Below, piece after piece: positions 41,420 to 49,892 of a DNA stretch of 64,000 nucleotides. A model generated the notes under the pieces. It had not been told where the DNA came from. It ran no database searches and saw nothing but the letters and a program-made list of their open reading frames with translations. How positions within the stretch are numbered: position 1 is the stretch's first letter; every line of letters begins with the position of its first letter. A program made the translations under genes and the position numbers. Where the stretch lies: contig NZ_PVNG01000004.1 of assembly GCF_003001935.1 (NCBI RefSeq), positions 434,001 to 498,000 of the forward strand. The letters are read 5' to 3'. This DNA is from Nonomuraea fuscirosea. Its GTDB lineage: Bacteria; Actinomycetota; Actinomycetes; Streptosporangiales; Streptosporangiaceae.

Positions 41420-42001
41420 ATGCCTCGGTGGGAACACGGCAGCGAAGAGCGGCTGAAGCAGGCCGCCCTGGAGCTGTTCCAGGAGCAGGGGTTCGAGGAC
41501 ACCAGCGCGGTCCAGATCGCGGAACGCGCCCGTGTCACCACCCGGACCTTCTTCCGATACTTCCGGGACAAGGAGGAGGTTCTCTTCGCCGACGCGGACG
41601 CGCTCAAGGAGACGCTCGTGCACGACCTCCTCCAGGCCGCCGACGTCTCGGAGCCGCTCCGGGCGGTGACCCGGACCCTGGCCGGTTTCGACTGGGGACG
41701 GCTCGGATCGCGAGAGAGCCAGCACCGGCGCAACGCGATGATCGCGGCCAACCCGCGCCTGCTGGAACGCGAACTGGTGAAACAGCACCAGGTGGCCGAC
41801 GGGCTCGGCGACGCACTCCGCCGGCGCGGGATCGACCCCGACGTGGCGGAGCTCGCGGCCGGCGCGGGGGTCCAGGTCTTCCGTACGGCGTACCAGCGGT
41901 GGCTGGCAGGCGACGACGACACCGACCTGACGACGATGATCGAAACCGTGCTGTCCAGCCTCGCGGTGCTGGTGCCCGGAGCACGGTCACGACCTGGCTG
42001 A
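41420..42001 (+). CDS. TetR-family transcriptional regulator
   Basis: Repressor of 193 residues. The HTH is EERLKQAALELFQEQGFEDTSAVQIAERARVTTRTFFRYFRDKEEVLF; the TTRTFFRYF recognition helix is a common actinobacterial variant. ATG 41420 lies after the operator cluster; the frame is open far upstream but without coding signs. It overlaps the convergent membrane-protein gene by 15 nt and probably regulates the divergent reductase. Confidence 0.92.
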   Translation: MPRWEHGSEERLKQAALELFQEQGFEDTSAVQIAERARVTTRTFFRYFRDKEEVLFADADALKETLVHDLLQAADVSEPLRAVTRTLAGFDWGRLGSRESQHRRNAMIAANPRLLERELVKQHQVADGLGDALRRRGIDPDVAELAAGAGVQVFRTAYQRWLAGDDDTDLTTMIETVLSSLAVLVPGARSRPG

Positions 42002-42961
42002 CGCCGGGCGGGTGCTTCGTACCAGGGTGACCAGCATGGCGAGGCCCGCCCCCACGGCCACGACATGCTCGGCCAGCGCCAGCCAGCGGTACTCGGCCGG
42101 CTGGTAGACCCCGGGCGGCAGCAGCCAGAGCAGCTTCCACGCGCCCCACGCGAACAACGACCCCGACGCGACGAACCCCAGCGCCATGGGCAGCCACGAC
42201 GGCGTTCGCGCGCCGCCCCGCCCGTTCAGCGCCCGCAGGCTCCAGACGCCGCACACCGCGCACAGCGCGCTGTCGGCGAGGAGGAGCCTGGCGTCGGCGC
42301 CCTCCGTCCGCGGCGCCGACGGGTCGAGGCCGGCGGTTCCGCCCGCGGCCCAGTAGGTCCACAGCACGGCGAGCGCGGCGGGCGGCACCATGATCCACCG
42401 GGTACGGGCGCCCGCCCCGGCCCCGACGGCTGCCCGGTCGGCTGCTCCGTCGGATGCCCGGCCGGAAGCCCGGTCGGTTGCTCGGTCGGTTGCTCGGTCG
42501 GCGAAGGCCCACGGCCATCGATCGCGCAGGTAGAGCGGCAGGCCGACGACCAGCGCCAGCGCCATGCCGAGGAACCCGGCGCCGATGAACACCGTCTCCC
42601 AGGCCGGCAGGCCCGGCTCGCCCGCCGGCTCGGGCGTCCCCGGCGCCAGCAGGCTGCTGACGACCAGGTACGGGAGCATGGACACCAGGAAGCCACCCGA
42701 GATCCACACGACGGGAACCACCAGCCAGGCCGGCAACCGCATCCCCCACGGCTGCGCCAGCGCCAGCCCCAGCCCGATCCCGGCCAGGGCCATCACCACC
42801 GTGACCGCGTTGAGCAGCACCCAGTCGGCCGTGCCGTGCCGCACCTCCAGGGCGATCCAGACGACCTTGACCAGCAGGTAGAGGGACATCGCCCCGGCCG
42901 CGGCGTACCCGGCGGCGCGGCGTGGCAGCGTGGGGGCGCCGATCGCGGCACGTACTCTCAT
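41987..42961 (-). CDS. Multi-pass membrane protein of unknown function
   Basis: Protein of 324 residues with about eight hydrophobic segments (AGYAAAGAMSLYLLVKVVWIAL; WVLLNAVTVVMALAGIGLGLALA; LVVPVVWISGGFLVSMLPYLVVSSLL; TVFIGAGFLGMALALVVGLPLYL; IMVPPAALAVLWTYWAAGG; LLADSALCAVCGVWSL; WLPMALGFVASGSLFAWGAWKLLW; LALAEHVVAVGAGLAMLVTL). A cytoplasmic loop carries a decayed repeat (ADRATDRATDRASGRASDGAADRA) from a 12-bp DNA repeat. ATG 42961 is used; ATG 42997 would add 12 residues. No family recognised. Confidence 0.75.
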   Translation of the reverse strand: MRVRAAIGAPTLPRRAAGYAAAGAMSLYLLVKVVWIALEVRHGTADWVLLNAVTVVMALAGIGLGLALAQPWGMRLPAWLVVPVVWISGGFLVSMLPYLVVSSLLAPGTPEPAGEPGLPAWETVFIGAGFLGMALALVVGLPLYLRDRWPWAFADRATDRATDRASGRASDGAADRAAVGAGAGARTRWIMVPPAALAVLWTYWAAGGTAGLDPSAPRTEGADARLLLADSALCAVCGVWSLRALNGRGGARTPSWLPMALGFVASGSLFAWGAWKLLWLLPPGVYQPAEYRWLALAEHVVAVGAGLAMLVTLVRSTRPASARS

Positions 42962-43147
42962 GATCGCGAGTCTCGCGGCCACGGCCGGTCCCGCCATCCC
43001 CCGCACGCGCCAGACGGTTCCCCCGCACGGGGGAGTGGCACTCACTCCCGCCCCGCGCAGCTCCCCGTGCGCGGAATGTGCACGCCCCGCACGACCGCTG
43101 GGGCGCGGATGCTCCACGCCTCGCGCGACCGCTCGTGCGCGGGTCGG

Positions 43148-44182
43148 TCACGCCTTGAGCAGTTGCTCGCTCAGCTCCCACAGGCGTCGCGCCGACGCGG
43201 GGTCTATGGCGTGCGGTGCGACGTCGGTCACGACCACCTGCTCGTCGCCGACGAGGGTGGTGACCGACGGCGTGTCGTTCAGCGGTGCGATGTCGCTGTT
43301 CTTCAGGTAGACCCCGCCGATCCCGGCGAGCTGCGGGCCGGCCGCCGCGAACACGATGGTGGCGGCCCCCTGCTGCGGGGTCTTCTTCTCCCGGTCGGGG
43401 TCGATGATCGGCCGGCCGACGTCGTCGATGAGCCGCTGCGCCCGCAGCTGGTCCTCGTCGAACAGGCCGGGCACGCTCTTCCGGCCGCCCCCGTCGGGCT
43501 CGGGCGACAGGTGGGCCAGGGTCGTGGCGACCACGATGCCCGGGTGCAGGGCGTAACCGCGGATCCCGTCGCCGGACCAGCGCCGGTCCAGTTCCACGGC
43601 GAAGAGCACGTTGGCGGTCTTGGACTGGCCGTAGGCCATGTGACCCTCGAAGCCGGTGGTGAAGTGCGGGTCGTCCCAGCGGATGTCGCAGAGCCGATGG
43701 GCGCCGGAGGACACGTTCACGACCCGGGCCCCGTGCGCGGCACGCAGCGCGGGCCGCAGGCCGAGGGTCAGCTGGAAGTGCCCGAGATGGTTGGTCGCGA
43801 ACGTCGACTCGTAACCGCGCGCGTCCACGACCCGGCCGCCCGTGCTGCCGCCGGCGTTGTTGATCAGGACGTGCAGCGGGCGGCCGGATTCGACGTAGCG
43901 GGCGGCGAAGGCGTCGATCGAGGCCGGGTCGAGCAGGTCCAGCCGGTCGATCTCGACGCGTTCGATCCCCGCCAGCGCGGCGGCGGCGCGGCCGGGGTCG
44001 CGCGCCCCCACGGTGACGGACGCCCCTGCGCCGCTGAGCGCACGGGTGGTCTCCAGGCCGAGTCCGGCGCTCCCGCCGGTGATGACCACGTTCGTGCCGG
44101 ACAGATCGATGCCCTTGAGCACCTCCTCGGCCGTCGACGCGGCGGTGAATCCCGTACCGAGGGGATGTTGCCGATGAGTCAT
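43148..44182 (-). CDS. Short-chain dehydrogenase/reductase (retinol-dehydrogenase-like)
   Basis: NAD(P)-dependent oxidoreductase of 344 residues, longer than the 250-residue classical type. The cofactor site is VVITGGSAGLGLETTRALSGAGASVTVGARD; the NNAG motif is HVLINNAGGSTGG; the catalytic Ser is in VVNVSSGAHRL and Tyr-x3-Lys in HMAYGQSKTANVLFAVEL. An extra C-terminal segment (LFDEDQLRAQRLIDDVGRPIIDPDREKKTPQQGA) is typical of the WWOX/RDH-like group. It follows the aldo/keto reductase gene on the same strand, 53 nt away, perhaps in one transcript. Confidence 0.92.
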   Translation of the reverse strand: MTHRQHPLGTGFTAASTAEEVLKGIDLSGTNVVITGGSAGLGLETTRALSGAGASVTVGARDPGRAAAALAGIERVEIDRLDLLDPASIDAFAARYVESGRPLHVLINNAGGSTGGRVVDARGYESTFATNHLGHFQLTLGLRPALRAAHGARVVNVSSGAHRLCDIRWDDPHFTTGFEGHMAYGQSKTANVLFAVELDRRWSGDGIRGYALHPGIVVATTLAHLSPEPDGGGRKSVPGLFDEDQLRAQRLIDDVGRPIIDPDREKKTPQQGAATIVFAAAGPQLAGIGGVYLKNSDIAPLNDTPSVTTLVGDEQVVVTDVAPHAIDPASARRLWELSEQLLKA

Positions 44183-44235
44183 GGGATAGCCCTCCCTGTG
44201 GCGGCTGTCATGGGGTGGTGGTCACAACGCGGCTG

Positions 44236-45288
44236 TCAGGCGGCGGCGCGCTCGGCGGCGGGCCGGCGGCGCAGGCCCGGCCGCAGGACGGCGGGCGTGT
44301 CGTAGGCCATGTCGAGCCGGCCGATGTCGGTGCCGGGCGGCACGATCTCGTCGATCCGGTCGAGGACGTCGTCGGTGAGCGTGACGTCGAGCCCGGCGAG
44401 CGAGCTGTCCAGGTGCTCCATGGTGCGCGGCCCGATGATCGCCGACGTGACGCCGGGGTGGGCGATGACGAAGGCCATGGCCAGGTGGTTCAGCGGCATC
44501 CCGGCCTCCTCGGCGAGCGGGATGAGCCGCTCGACGGCGTCCAGGCGGCGCTCGTCCTGCAGGTGCCGGAAGCCGAACTGGGCGCGATGCGCGGTGCTCT
44601 GCCGGTTCTTGCGGTAGCGGCCGGTGAGCAGGCCGCCGGCGAGCGGGCTCCAGACCAGGGTGCCCATGCCGAACTCCTGCACGGCGGGCAGGACCTCGCG
44701 CTCGATGCCGCGGTTGAGGATCGAGTACGGCGGCTGCTCGGTGCGCGGCCGGAGGAGGCCGCGCCGTTCGGCGGTCCAGTGGGCCCGCACGATGTCGGAG
44801 GCCGGCATGGACGAGGTGCCGAAAGCCCGCACCTTTCCGGCCCGCACCAGGTCGGTGAGCGCCGACAGGGTCTCCTCCATGTCGGTGTCGGGGTCGGGCT
44901 GGTGGATCTGGTAGAGGTCGATGTAGTCGGTGCCCAGTCGGCGCAGCGAGTCCTCCAGGGCGCGGATCAGCCAGCGGCGGGAGGCGCCCGACTTGTTGGG
45001 GACGAAGGCCGTGCCGCCGCGGGGGTTGAAGTTCACCGGGAAGCGGGCCTTGGTGGCCAGCACGACCTCGTCGCGGCGGCCCTTGAGCGCCTTGCCGACG
45101 ATCTCCTCGGACTCGCCGTTCGAGTACATGTCGGCGGTGTCGACGAAGTTGATCCCCGCGTCCAGGGCCCGGTGGATGATCTTGATCGAGTCGTCGTGGT
45201 CGGGGTTGCCGGCGCCGCCGAACATCATCGCGCCGAGCGCATAAGGGCTGACCTGGATACCGGTTCCGCCGAGAGTGCGGTACTGCAT
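44236..45288 (-). CDS. Aldo/keto reductase
   Basis: Reductase of 350 residues: MQYRTLGGTGIQVSPYALGAMMFGG, LDAGINFVDTADMYSNGESEEIVGKALKG (catalytic Asp, Tyr), VVLATKARF (Lys), YIDLYQIHQPDPDTDMEETL (His), and the cofactor end VTSAIIGPRTMEHLDSSLAGLDVTL. AGGAGAC lies 6 nt before ATG 45288. An inverted repeat upstream suggests TetR control, though no regulator is adjacent. Substrate unknown. Confidence 0.93.
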   Translation of the reverse strand: MQYRTLGGTGIQVSPYALGAMMFGGAGNPDHDDSIKIIHRALDAGINFVDTADMYSNGESEEIVGKALKGRRDEVVLATKARFPVNFNPRGGTAFVPNKSGASRRWLIRALEDSLRRLGTDYIDLYQIHQPDPDTDMEETLSALTDLVRAGKVRAFGTSSMPASDIVRAHWTAERRGLLRPRTEQPPYSILNRGIEREVLPAVQEFGMGTLVWSPLAGGLLTGRYRKNRQSTAHRAQFGFRHLQDERRLDAVERLIPLAEEAGMPLNHLAMAFVIAHPGVTSAIIGPRTMEHLDSSLAGLDVTLTDDVLDRIDEIVPPGTDIGRLDMAYDTPAVLRPGLRRRPAAERAAA

Positions 45289-45381
45289 GCGGATGTCTCC
45301 TGAGGTGAGAGGGAAATACCGGGCGGACCGCATGGATGCCGTACGCTGGAACCCGAAACGGAACGCCTCTCCGGAACTATA

Positions 45382-45396
45382 CGGAATGCTGTTCCG
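45382..45396. promoter_or_regulatory. Inverted repeat upstream of the aldo/keto reductase
   Basis: CGGAATGCTGTTCCG has 5-bp perfect arms around a 5-nt centre. GTTCCGG-type half-sites recur towards the gene (near 45351 and 45371), and on the minus strand TATAGT between them is a reasonable -10. This is probably an operator plus promoter. Confidence 0.45.
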
Positions 45397-45507
45397 CTTA
45401 AGCAAGTCCGAGGGAGAGACGCGACGGAGCACACCCTGGGCATGACGAAGAGCGGGCGCGCGTTGTCGCGCCCGCCGTGCGGCGTGGGAACTCGGGCGAG
45501 CCCGGTG

Positions 45508-46584
45508 TCAGCGGAAGTCGGAGATGCGCAGCACCGCCAGCATGTCCGAGGCCCGGGAACCGGTCGAGAAGGACGCCTCCGCGCCGACCCAGCCGCGGAA
45601 GGCGCCCGAGTCGTCGATGATCTGCATGAGCGGCTTGACGTGCGAGTTGCCCGTGTAGCAGAACTGGCCGCGCTCCATCGCCAGGCAGGTGCACCAGTGC
45701 CAGAGCGTGTCGCGGCGGTCGGTCTTGGAGATCATCGTCAGGTAGTACTGGATCGAGCTGACGTTGGCGCGCGTCCCGCCGCCGTACTTGGGACAGCCTC
45801 CCGACTTCTGGCACGCGCCGCGCGAGGACGGCTGCAGGTACGTCAGGCACGACGTGGTGGCGGCGCAGGCGCGGAAGGCGGAGTGGCCGAACGGCTGGTT
45901 ACGCGAGGTGACCATCTTGCCGCTCGCCCAGCTCGTCAGGTCCTGCCGCAGCGAGCCGGGGAACGCCTTGACCGAGGTCATCGCGCGCCGGGTGCCGAGC
46001 GCGGCGTTGCTGCCGTAGCCGTACCCGTGTGTGGCCAGCGTGCTGCTCCTGAGGTCGAGGCGGGCCAGCTTGCCGTCCGGCGAGCGCCGCACGTTCCACT
46101 GCTCCGTCCACTTCTGGGCGATCTTCCACCGGATCGTGAGCACGTCGCCCGCCACGCTGTACGTGCCGGTACGGCTCTCGTCGGGAGCGCCGGTGAAGCC
46201 GCCGGCGGTCAGCACCTCGCAGGCCCGGGGCTTGGAGGCGACACCGCCGGCCTTGGTGGTGCAGCTCGGGTCGGGCCTGGTGCCGGTGCGCTGCCTGGCC
46301 TTCGGGTTGCGCTGCCACCACAGGTAAAGGGAGGCGCTCACCGTGCCGTTCGCGGCGAAGCGGTAGCTGCCCAGCCGCAGCCAGTTCTGCCGCGACGAGG
46401 CCTTCAGATGCCCTTGCGAGACGACGAACGTGGACTTCCCGTCCGGCAACCCGGCCAGGGAGCCGGAGACGGACGCGGATGCGGCGGCCGGCGCGGGGAT
46501 CGCGGCGGGGGCGGCGCCGGCCGGGACGGCGGGTGGCAGGGTGACGGCGAGGACGAAGGACAGGATCGCGGCTGCGGTACGCAA
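45508..46584 (-). CDS. Secreted protein of unknown function
   Basis: Exported protein of about 358 residues. GGGAG lies 7 nt before TTG 46584, which gives a compact signal peptide RTAAAILSFVLAVTLPPAVPAGAAPA; GTG 46632 would add 16 residues but has no ribosome site. The mature part holds many Cys (CTTKAGG, ACEVL, CAATTSCLTYL, ACQKSGGCPKYGGG, WCTCLAMERGQFCYTG), so disulfides are expected, and strands such as YRFAANGTVSASLYLWW and GTYSVAGDVLTIRWKIAQKW suggest beta structure. I do not recognise the family. Confidence 0.75.
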   Translation of the reverse strand: MRTAAAILSFVLAVTLPPAVPAGAAPAAIPAPAAASASVSGSLAGLPDGKSTFVVSQGHLKASSRQNWLRLGSYRFAANGTVSASLYLWWQRNPKARQRTGTRPDPSCTTKAGGVASKPRACEVLTAGGFTGAPDESRTGTYSVAGDVLTIRWKIAQKWTEQWNVRRSPDGKLARLDLRSSTLATHGYGYGSNAALGTRRAMTSVKAFPGSLRQDLTSWASGKMVTSRNQPFGHSAFRACAATTSCLTYLQPSSRGACQKSGGCPKYGGGTRANVSSIQYYLTMISKTDRRDTLWHWCTCLAMERGQFCYTGNSHVKPLMQIIDDSGAFRGWVGAEASFSTGSRASDMLAVLRISDFR

Positions 46585-46786
46585 GAGCAGACTCCCGGGG
46601 GCTGGCGGGCTTTGGCCGATCGTCAACGACACACCGTATTCGGTCCGGCCGGATATGTCACTGAAACCGCAGGGCCGATGACTCCCCGAGGGCTTGAACG
46701 CGCCCAGCCCGGCTGTTTAGTCTCCTTATGACCGGAACGCCCGGATGCCGTCCGCGCACGCGTCCGGCGCCCGCACGGGAGGTACG

Positions 46787-47932
46787 GTGACACCGGACGC
46801 GAGCCCCGCCTTCGACCACATCCACGCCGGCTACGACCCCGACCCCGCGCTGTCGATGTCGCTGCACGCCGACGCCTACACGGATCCGGCCTGGTTCGGC
46901 GTCGACCAGCGGGCGATCTTCGCCCGCACGTGGCAGTGGCTGTGTCACGGGGAGCTGCTGCGGGAGGCGGGCGCCTACGTGACGGGCACGGTGGCCGGCC
47001 TGCCGATCGTGGCCGTCCGCGACGAGGCCGGCACGCTGCGGGCCTTCTACAACGTGTGCAAGCACCGGGCGCACGAGCTGCTGTCCGGCTCCGGGGTGCG
47101 GCGCAGCATCGTGTGCCCGTACCACGCCTGGAACTTCGACCTGACCGGCCGGTTGCGGCGGGCCAGGAACACCGGCGGCATGCCGGGCTTCGACGTCTCG
47201 GGCGTCTGCCTGGACCGGATCCAGGTCACCGAGTTCGGCGGCATGGTGTACGTCAACCTCGACGCTGAGGCGGCCCCGCTGGGCGCGCAGGCCGCGGGGC
47301 TGGAGGCGGAGATCACGGCGCGGGCGCCGGACGTGGCCAAGCTGACCCTCGCCCGGCGGCTCACCTACGACATCGCCTCCAACTGGAAGAACGTCGTGGA
47401 CAACTTCCTGGAGTGCTACCACTGCCACGTGGCGCACAAGGACTTCGTCTCGCTGGTGGACATGAGCACCTACCGGGTCACCACGCACGGGATCTGGTCC
47501 AGCCACATGGCCCAGGCAGGACAGGCCGCCAACTCCGCCTACGACGTGTCGGGCGCGACGGTCACCGAGCACGCCGTGTGGTGGCTGTGGCCCAACACCT
47601 GCCTGCTGCGCTATCCGGGCCGCGGCAACTTCATGGTGCTGCAGATCATCCCCGACGGTCCGGAATGCACCCGCGAGACCTGGGACTTCTACCTGGAGAC
47701 CGCGGAGCCGGACGCGGCCGAACTGGACAGCATCCGCTACATCGACGAGGTGCTGCAGGTGGAGGACATCGCCCTGGCGGAGAGCGTGCAGCGCGGGATG
47801 CGCACCCCCGCCTTCACCCAGGGGAAGATCGTCTACGACCCCGGCGGCTCGGGCCTGTCCGAGCACGCCGTCCACCACTTCCACGGCCTCGTCCTGGACG
47901 CCTACGGGCGTGAGCTCGGGCGGCCGTCCTGA
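46787..47932 (+). CDS. Rieske-type ring-hydroxylating oxygenase, alpha subunit (carnitine/choline monooxygenase-like)
   Basis: Non-heme iron oxygenase of 381 residues. The Rieske [2Fe-2S] ligands are CKH (NVCKHRAHELL) and CPYH (SIVCPYHAWNFDL); the catalytic iron site is NWKNVVDNFLECYHCHVAHKDF with the two His ligands. GLCV-type sequence RYPGRGNFMVLQIIPDGPECT fits the quaternary-amine group (CntA/GbcA-like) more than dioxygenases. GGGAGGT precedes GTG 46787. No reductase gene is adjacent; a distant one must supply electrons. A RidA protein converges with it. Confidence 0.92.
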   Translation: MTPDASPAFDHIHAGYDPDPALSMSLHADAYTDPAWFGVDQRAIFARTWQWLCHGELLREAGAYVTGTVAGLPIVAVRDEAGTLRAFYNVCKHRAHELLSGSGVRRSIVCPYHAWNFDLTGRLRRARNTGGMPGFDVSGVCLDRIQVTEFGGMVYVNLDAEAAPLGAQAAGLEAEITARAPDVAKLTLARRLTYDIASNWKNVVDNFLECYHCHVAHKDFVSLVDMSTYRVTTHGIWSSHMAQAGQAANSAYDVSGATVTEHAVWWLWPNTCLLRYPGRGNFMVLQIIPDGPECTRETWDFYLETAEPDAAELDSIRYIDEVLQVEDIALAESVQRGMRTPAFTQGKIVYDPGGSGLSEHAVHHFHGLVLDAYGRELGRPS

Positions 47933-47984
47933 CCGACACGGGCCCACGACGGCCGAGGCGGGTCAGCCGGACGCCGGGGTGGGG

Positions 47985-48404
47985 TCAGCCGGACGCCGGC
48001 GGGGCCGCGAGCACGGCGACGGCCTCGACCTCGACGAGCTGGTCGCTGTAGCCGAGCACGGTCACGCCGAGCAGGGTGCTGGGCACGTCGTGCTCGCCCA
48101 TGTACTCCCGATACACCTCCCAGGCCTTGACCAGGTCGCTCTGCTGGGAGGAGGCCACGTACACGGTGGTCTTGACGACGTCGGTCAGCGCCGCGCCCGC
48201 CTCCTCCAGCGCGGTCACGAGGTTGCGCATCACCTGGTGCGTCTGACCGGCGTAGTCGCCGACCGCGACGGTCTCGCCCTTGAGGTCGAGCGGGCAGGCC
48301 CCGGCCACCCAGATGGAGCGCACCGGCGCGTCGGCGACGGCGGCGTAGGCGTACTCCACCTCCGCGAGCCGGTCGTTCCTGATCAATCTGACGCCACTGC
48401 TCAT
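47985..48404 (-). CDS. RidA/YjgF-family protein
   Basis: Trimeric RidA-fold protein of 139 residues that hydrolyses reactive enamine/imine intermediates or binds ligands. Markers are YAYAAVADAPVRSIWVAGACPLDLKGETVAVGDYAGQTHQVMRNLVTALEEAGAALTDVVKTTVYVA and VTVLGYSDQLVEVEAVAVL. The usual arginine before the end is not obvious (LLGVTVLGY), so classic imine deaminase activity is uncertain. The last 23 bp with the stop are duplicated (GGTCAGCCGGACGCCGG at 47961 and 47984). Confidence 0.88.
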   Translation of the reverse strand: MSSGVRLIRNDRLAEVEYAYAAVADAPVRSIWVAGACPLDLKGETVAVGDYAGQTHQVMRNLVTALEEAGAALTDVVKTTVYVASSQQSDLVKAWEVYREYMGEHDVPSTLLGVTVLGYSDQLVEVEAVAVLAAPPASG

Positions 48405-48650
48405 ATGCGCTCCATTCCGTCTCGTCCGAAGGCAGCCACAACCTAGCCGATGAGGCGGGGTTTCGGCCGTCCATTTTCGCGCCGGCGGCCGTACCGCCGA
48501 GCGCCCGGTGATCACCTCTCGCAGATCATGATCCGGTCGGGCATACTGATGCCGCTTGACCATGATCACTGACTTGGACGAGGGCTGTCGGTGGCGAGGC
48601 ACCCGTGGGTGAAGTCCCGTACCGCCCCCGGCACGGGACGAAAGGAAGCC

Positions 48651-49610
48651 ATGTCCGAGCACGGCATCAACCGGCGCCGCCTGCTGACCTCGGCCGCCGC
48701 CGTCGGCGGCCTGACCCTGGGAATGGCGGCCGGTGCGCGGGCCGCCTCCGCGGAGGCGCGCGACGCCGCCAGGGCCCGGGCCGCCTCCCGCGCCGGCCGC
48801 GCCGCCGAGACCTGGGAGAACCTCATCGAGAAGTCGTCCTTCAGCAGCTGGACGAACTTCACCAAGGAGTGGAACCTGCTCTACCCCTGGGACGGCGACC
48901 CCGACACCCACAACGGCGCCGCGCTGATGCAGGCGAGCCAGGTCTCGCTCTCCGGGGGCGTGCTGACCCTCACCGCGACCAGGCTGTCCGCGCCGGCGGG
49001 GGAGAGCGCGCACGCGCCGCACGCCCCGCTGTGGTACCGCTCCGGCGCGATCCACGCCAAGGAGCAGATCGTCGTCGACGACGAGTTCCCCGAGTACGAC
49101 ATCGAGGGCGAGTTCAGGACGCAGACCGGGCTGGGCGTCTGGCCGGCGTTCTGGACCACGGGGACCGAGCCGAACTGGCCGCCGGAGAGCGACATCCTGG
49201 AGTACGTGGGCGACTCGACCAACCTGTTCAACACCTGGAACAAGACCTCCAGCGGCGACCCGGGCGAGACCCAGGACGGCGACGCCTTCGTCACGCGGGC
49301 GCCGGTGCCCGTCGCGGACCCGTACCAGGCGTTCCGCAAGTACCGCGTCTGGCTGTACAAGGACGGCCCGGACGTGATGTGCGACTACTACCTCGGCACC
49401 ACGGGCGGTCAGCTCGAATGGGTGGCGACGCACCGGGGCAAGGGCTGGGCCGGCGTCCCGCAGTACCTCATCATCAACCTCCAGATGGGCTCATGGGCGT
49501 CCGACCTGGACGGCCCCGACGACGAGGACTGGCCGGCGCAGCCGGGCCCGGCGGGCGACACGTACTTCCATGCGCGCAATGTCTGGATGGGTCGTACGCG
49601 CATCTCGTGA
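48651..49610 (+). CDS. Tat-exported glycoside hydrolase family 16 enzyme
   Basis: Extracellular beta-glucanase-like enzyme of 319 residues. The twin-arginine signal is NRRRLLTSAAAVGGLTLGMAAGARAASA. The GH16 catalytic motif ExDxxE appears as PPESDILEYVG, with nucleophile and acid/base Glu three residues either side of Asp. DIEGEFRTQTGLGVWPAFWTTGTEPNWPPE is the preceding strand. AAAGGA precedes ATG 48651. It probably cleaves beta-1,3 or mixed-link glucans or a bacterial polysaccharide. Confidence 0.9.
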   Translation: MSEHGINRRRLLTSAAAVGGLTLGMAAGARAASAEARDAARARAASRAGRAAETWENLIEKSSFSSWTNFTKEWNLLYPWDGDPDTHNGAALMQASQVSLSGGVLTLTATRLSAPAGESAHAPHAPLWYRSGAIHAKEQIVVDDEFPEYDIEGEFRTQTGLGVWPAFWTTGTEPNWPPESDILEYVGDSTNLFNTWNKTSSGDPGETQDGDAFVTRAPVPVADPYQAFRKYRVWLYKDGPDVMCDYYLGTTGGQLEWVATHRGKGWAGVPQYLIINLQMGSWASDLDGPDDEDWPAQPGPAGDTYFHARNVWMGRTRIS

Positions 49611-49892
49611 GGTCCTGACCTGCGAGGAGGGTCCGGCGGACGGGCGGCTCGGGGCGCGAATACGGAGAAATAACGCGTCAGAGTGGTAAATGTCTGCCAG
49701 AGTTATCCTAGAGACATCTGTTTGGTCTCCTTCGTCCTCGGAACAGGCGACCCGCCGAACCGGTACGGCACCTCGCCGCCGGTTCCGGGGACACGGTCCA
49801 TTCCGTGAGCCCGGGGCGGCGGCGCCTGACCGGGCCGCGTTCCGCCGCCGAAGACGTCGTGGACCATGTCGCCGGATGATCGAAAAGGACCC

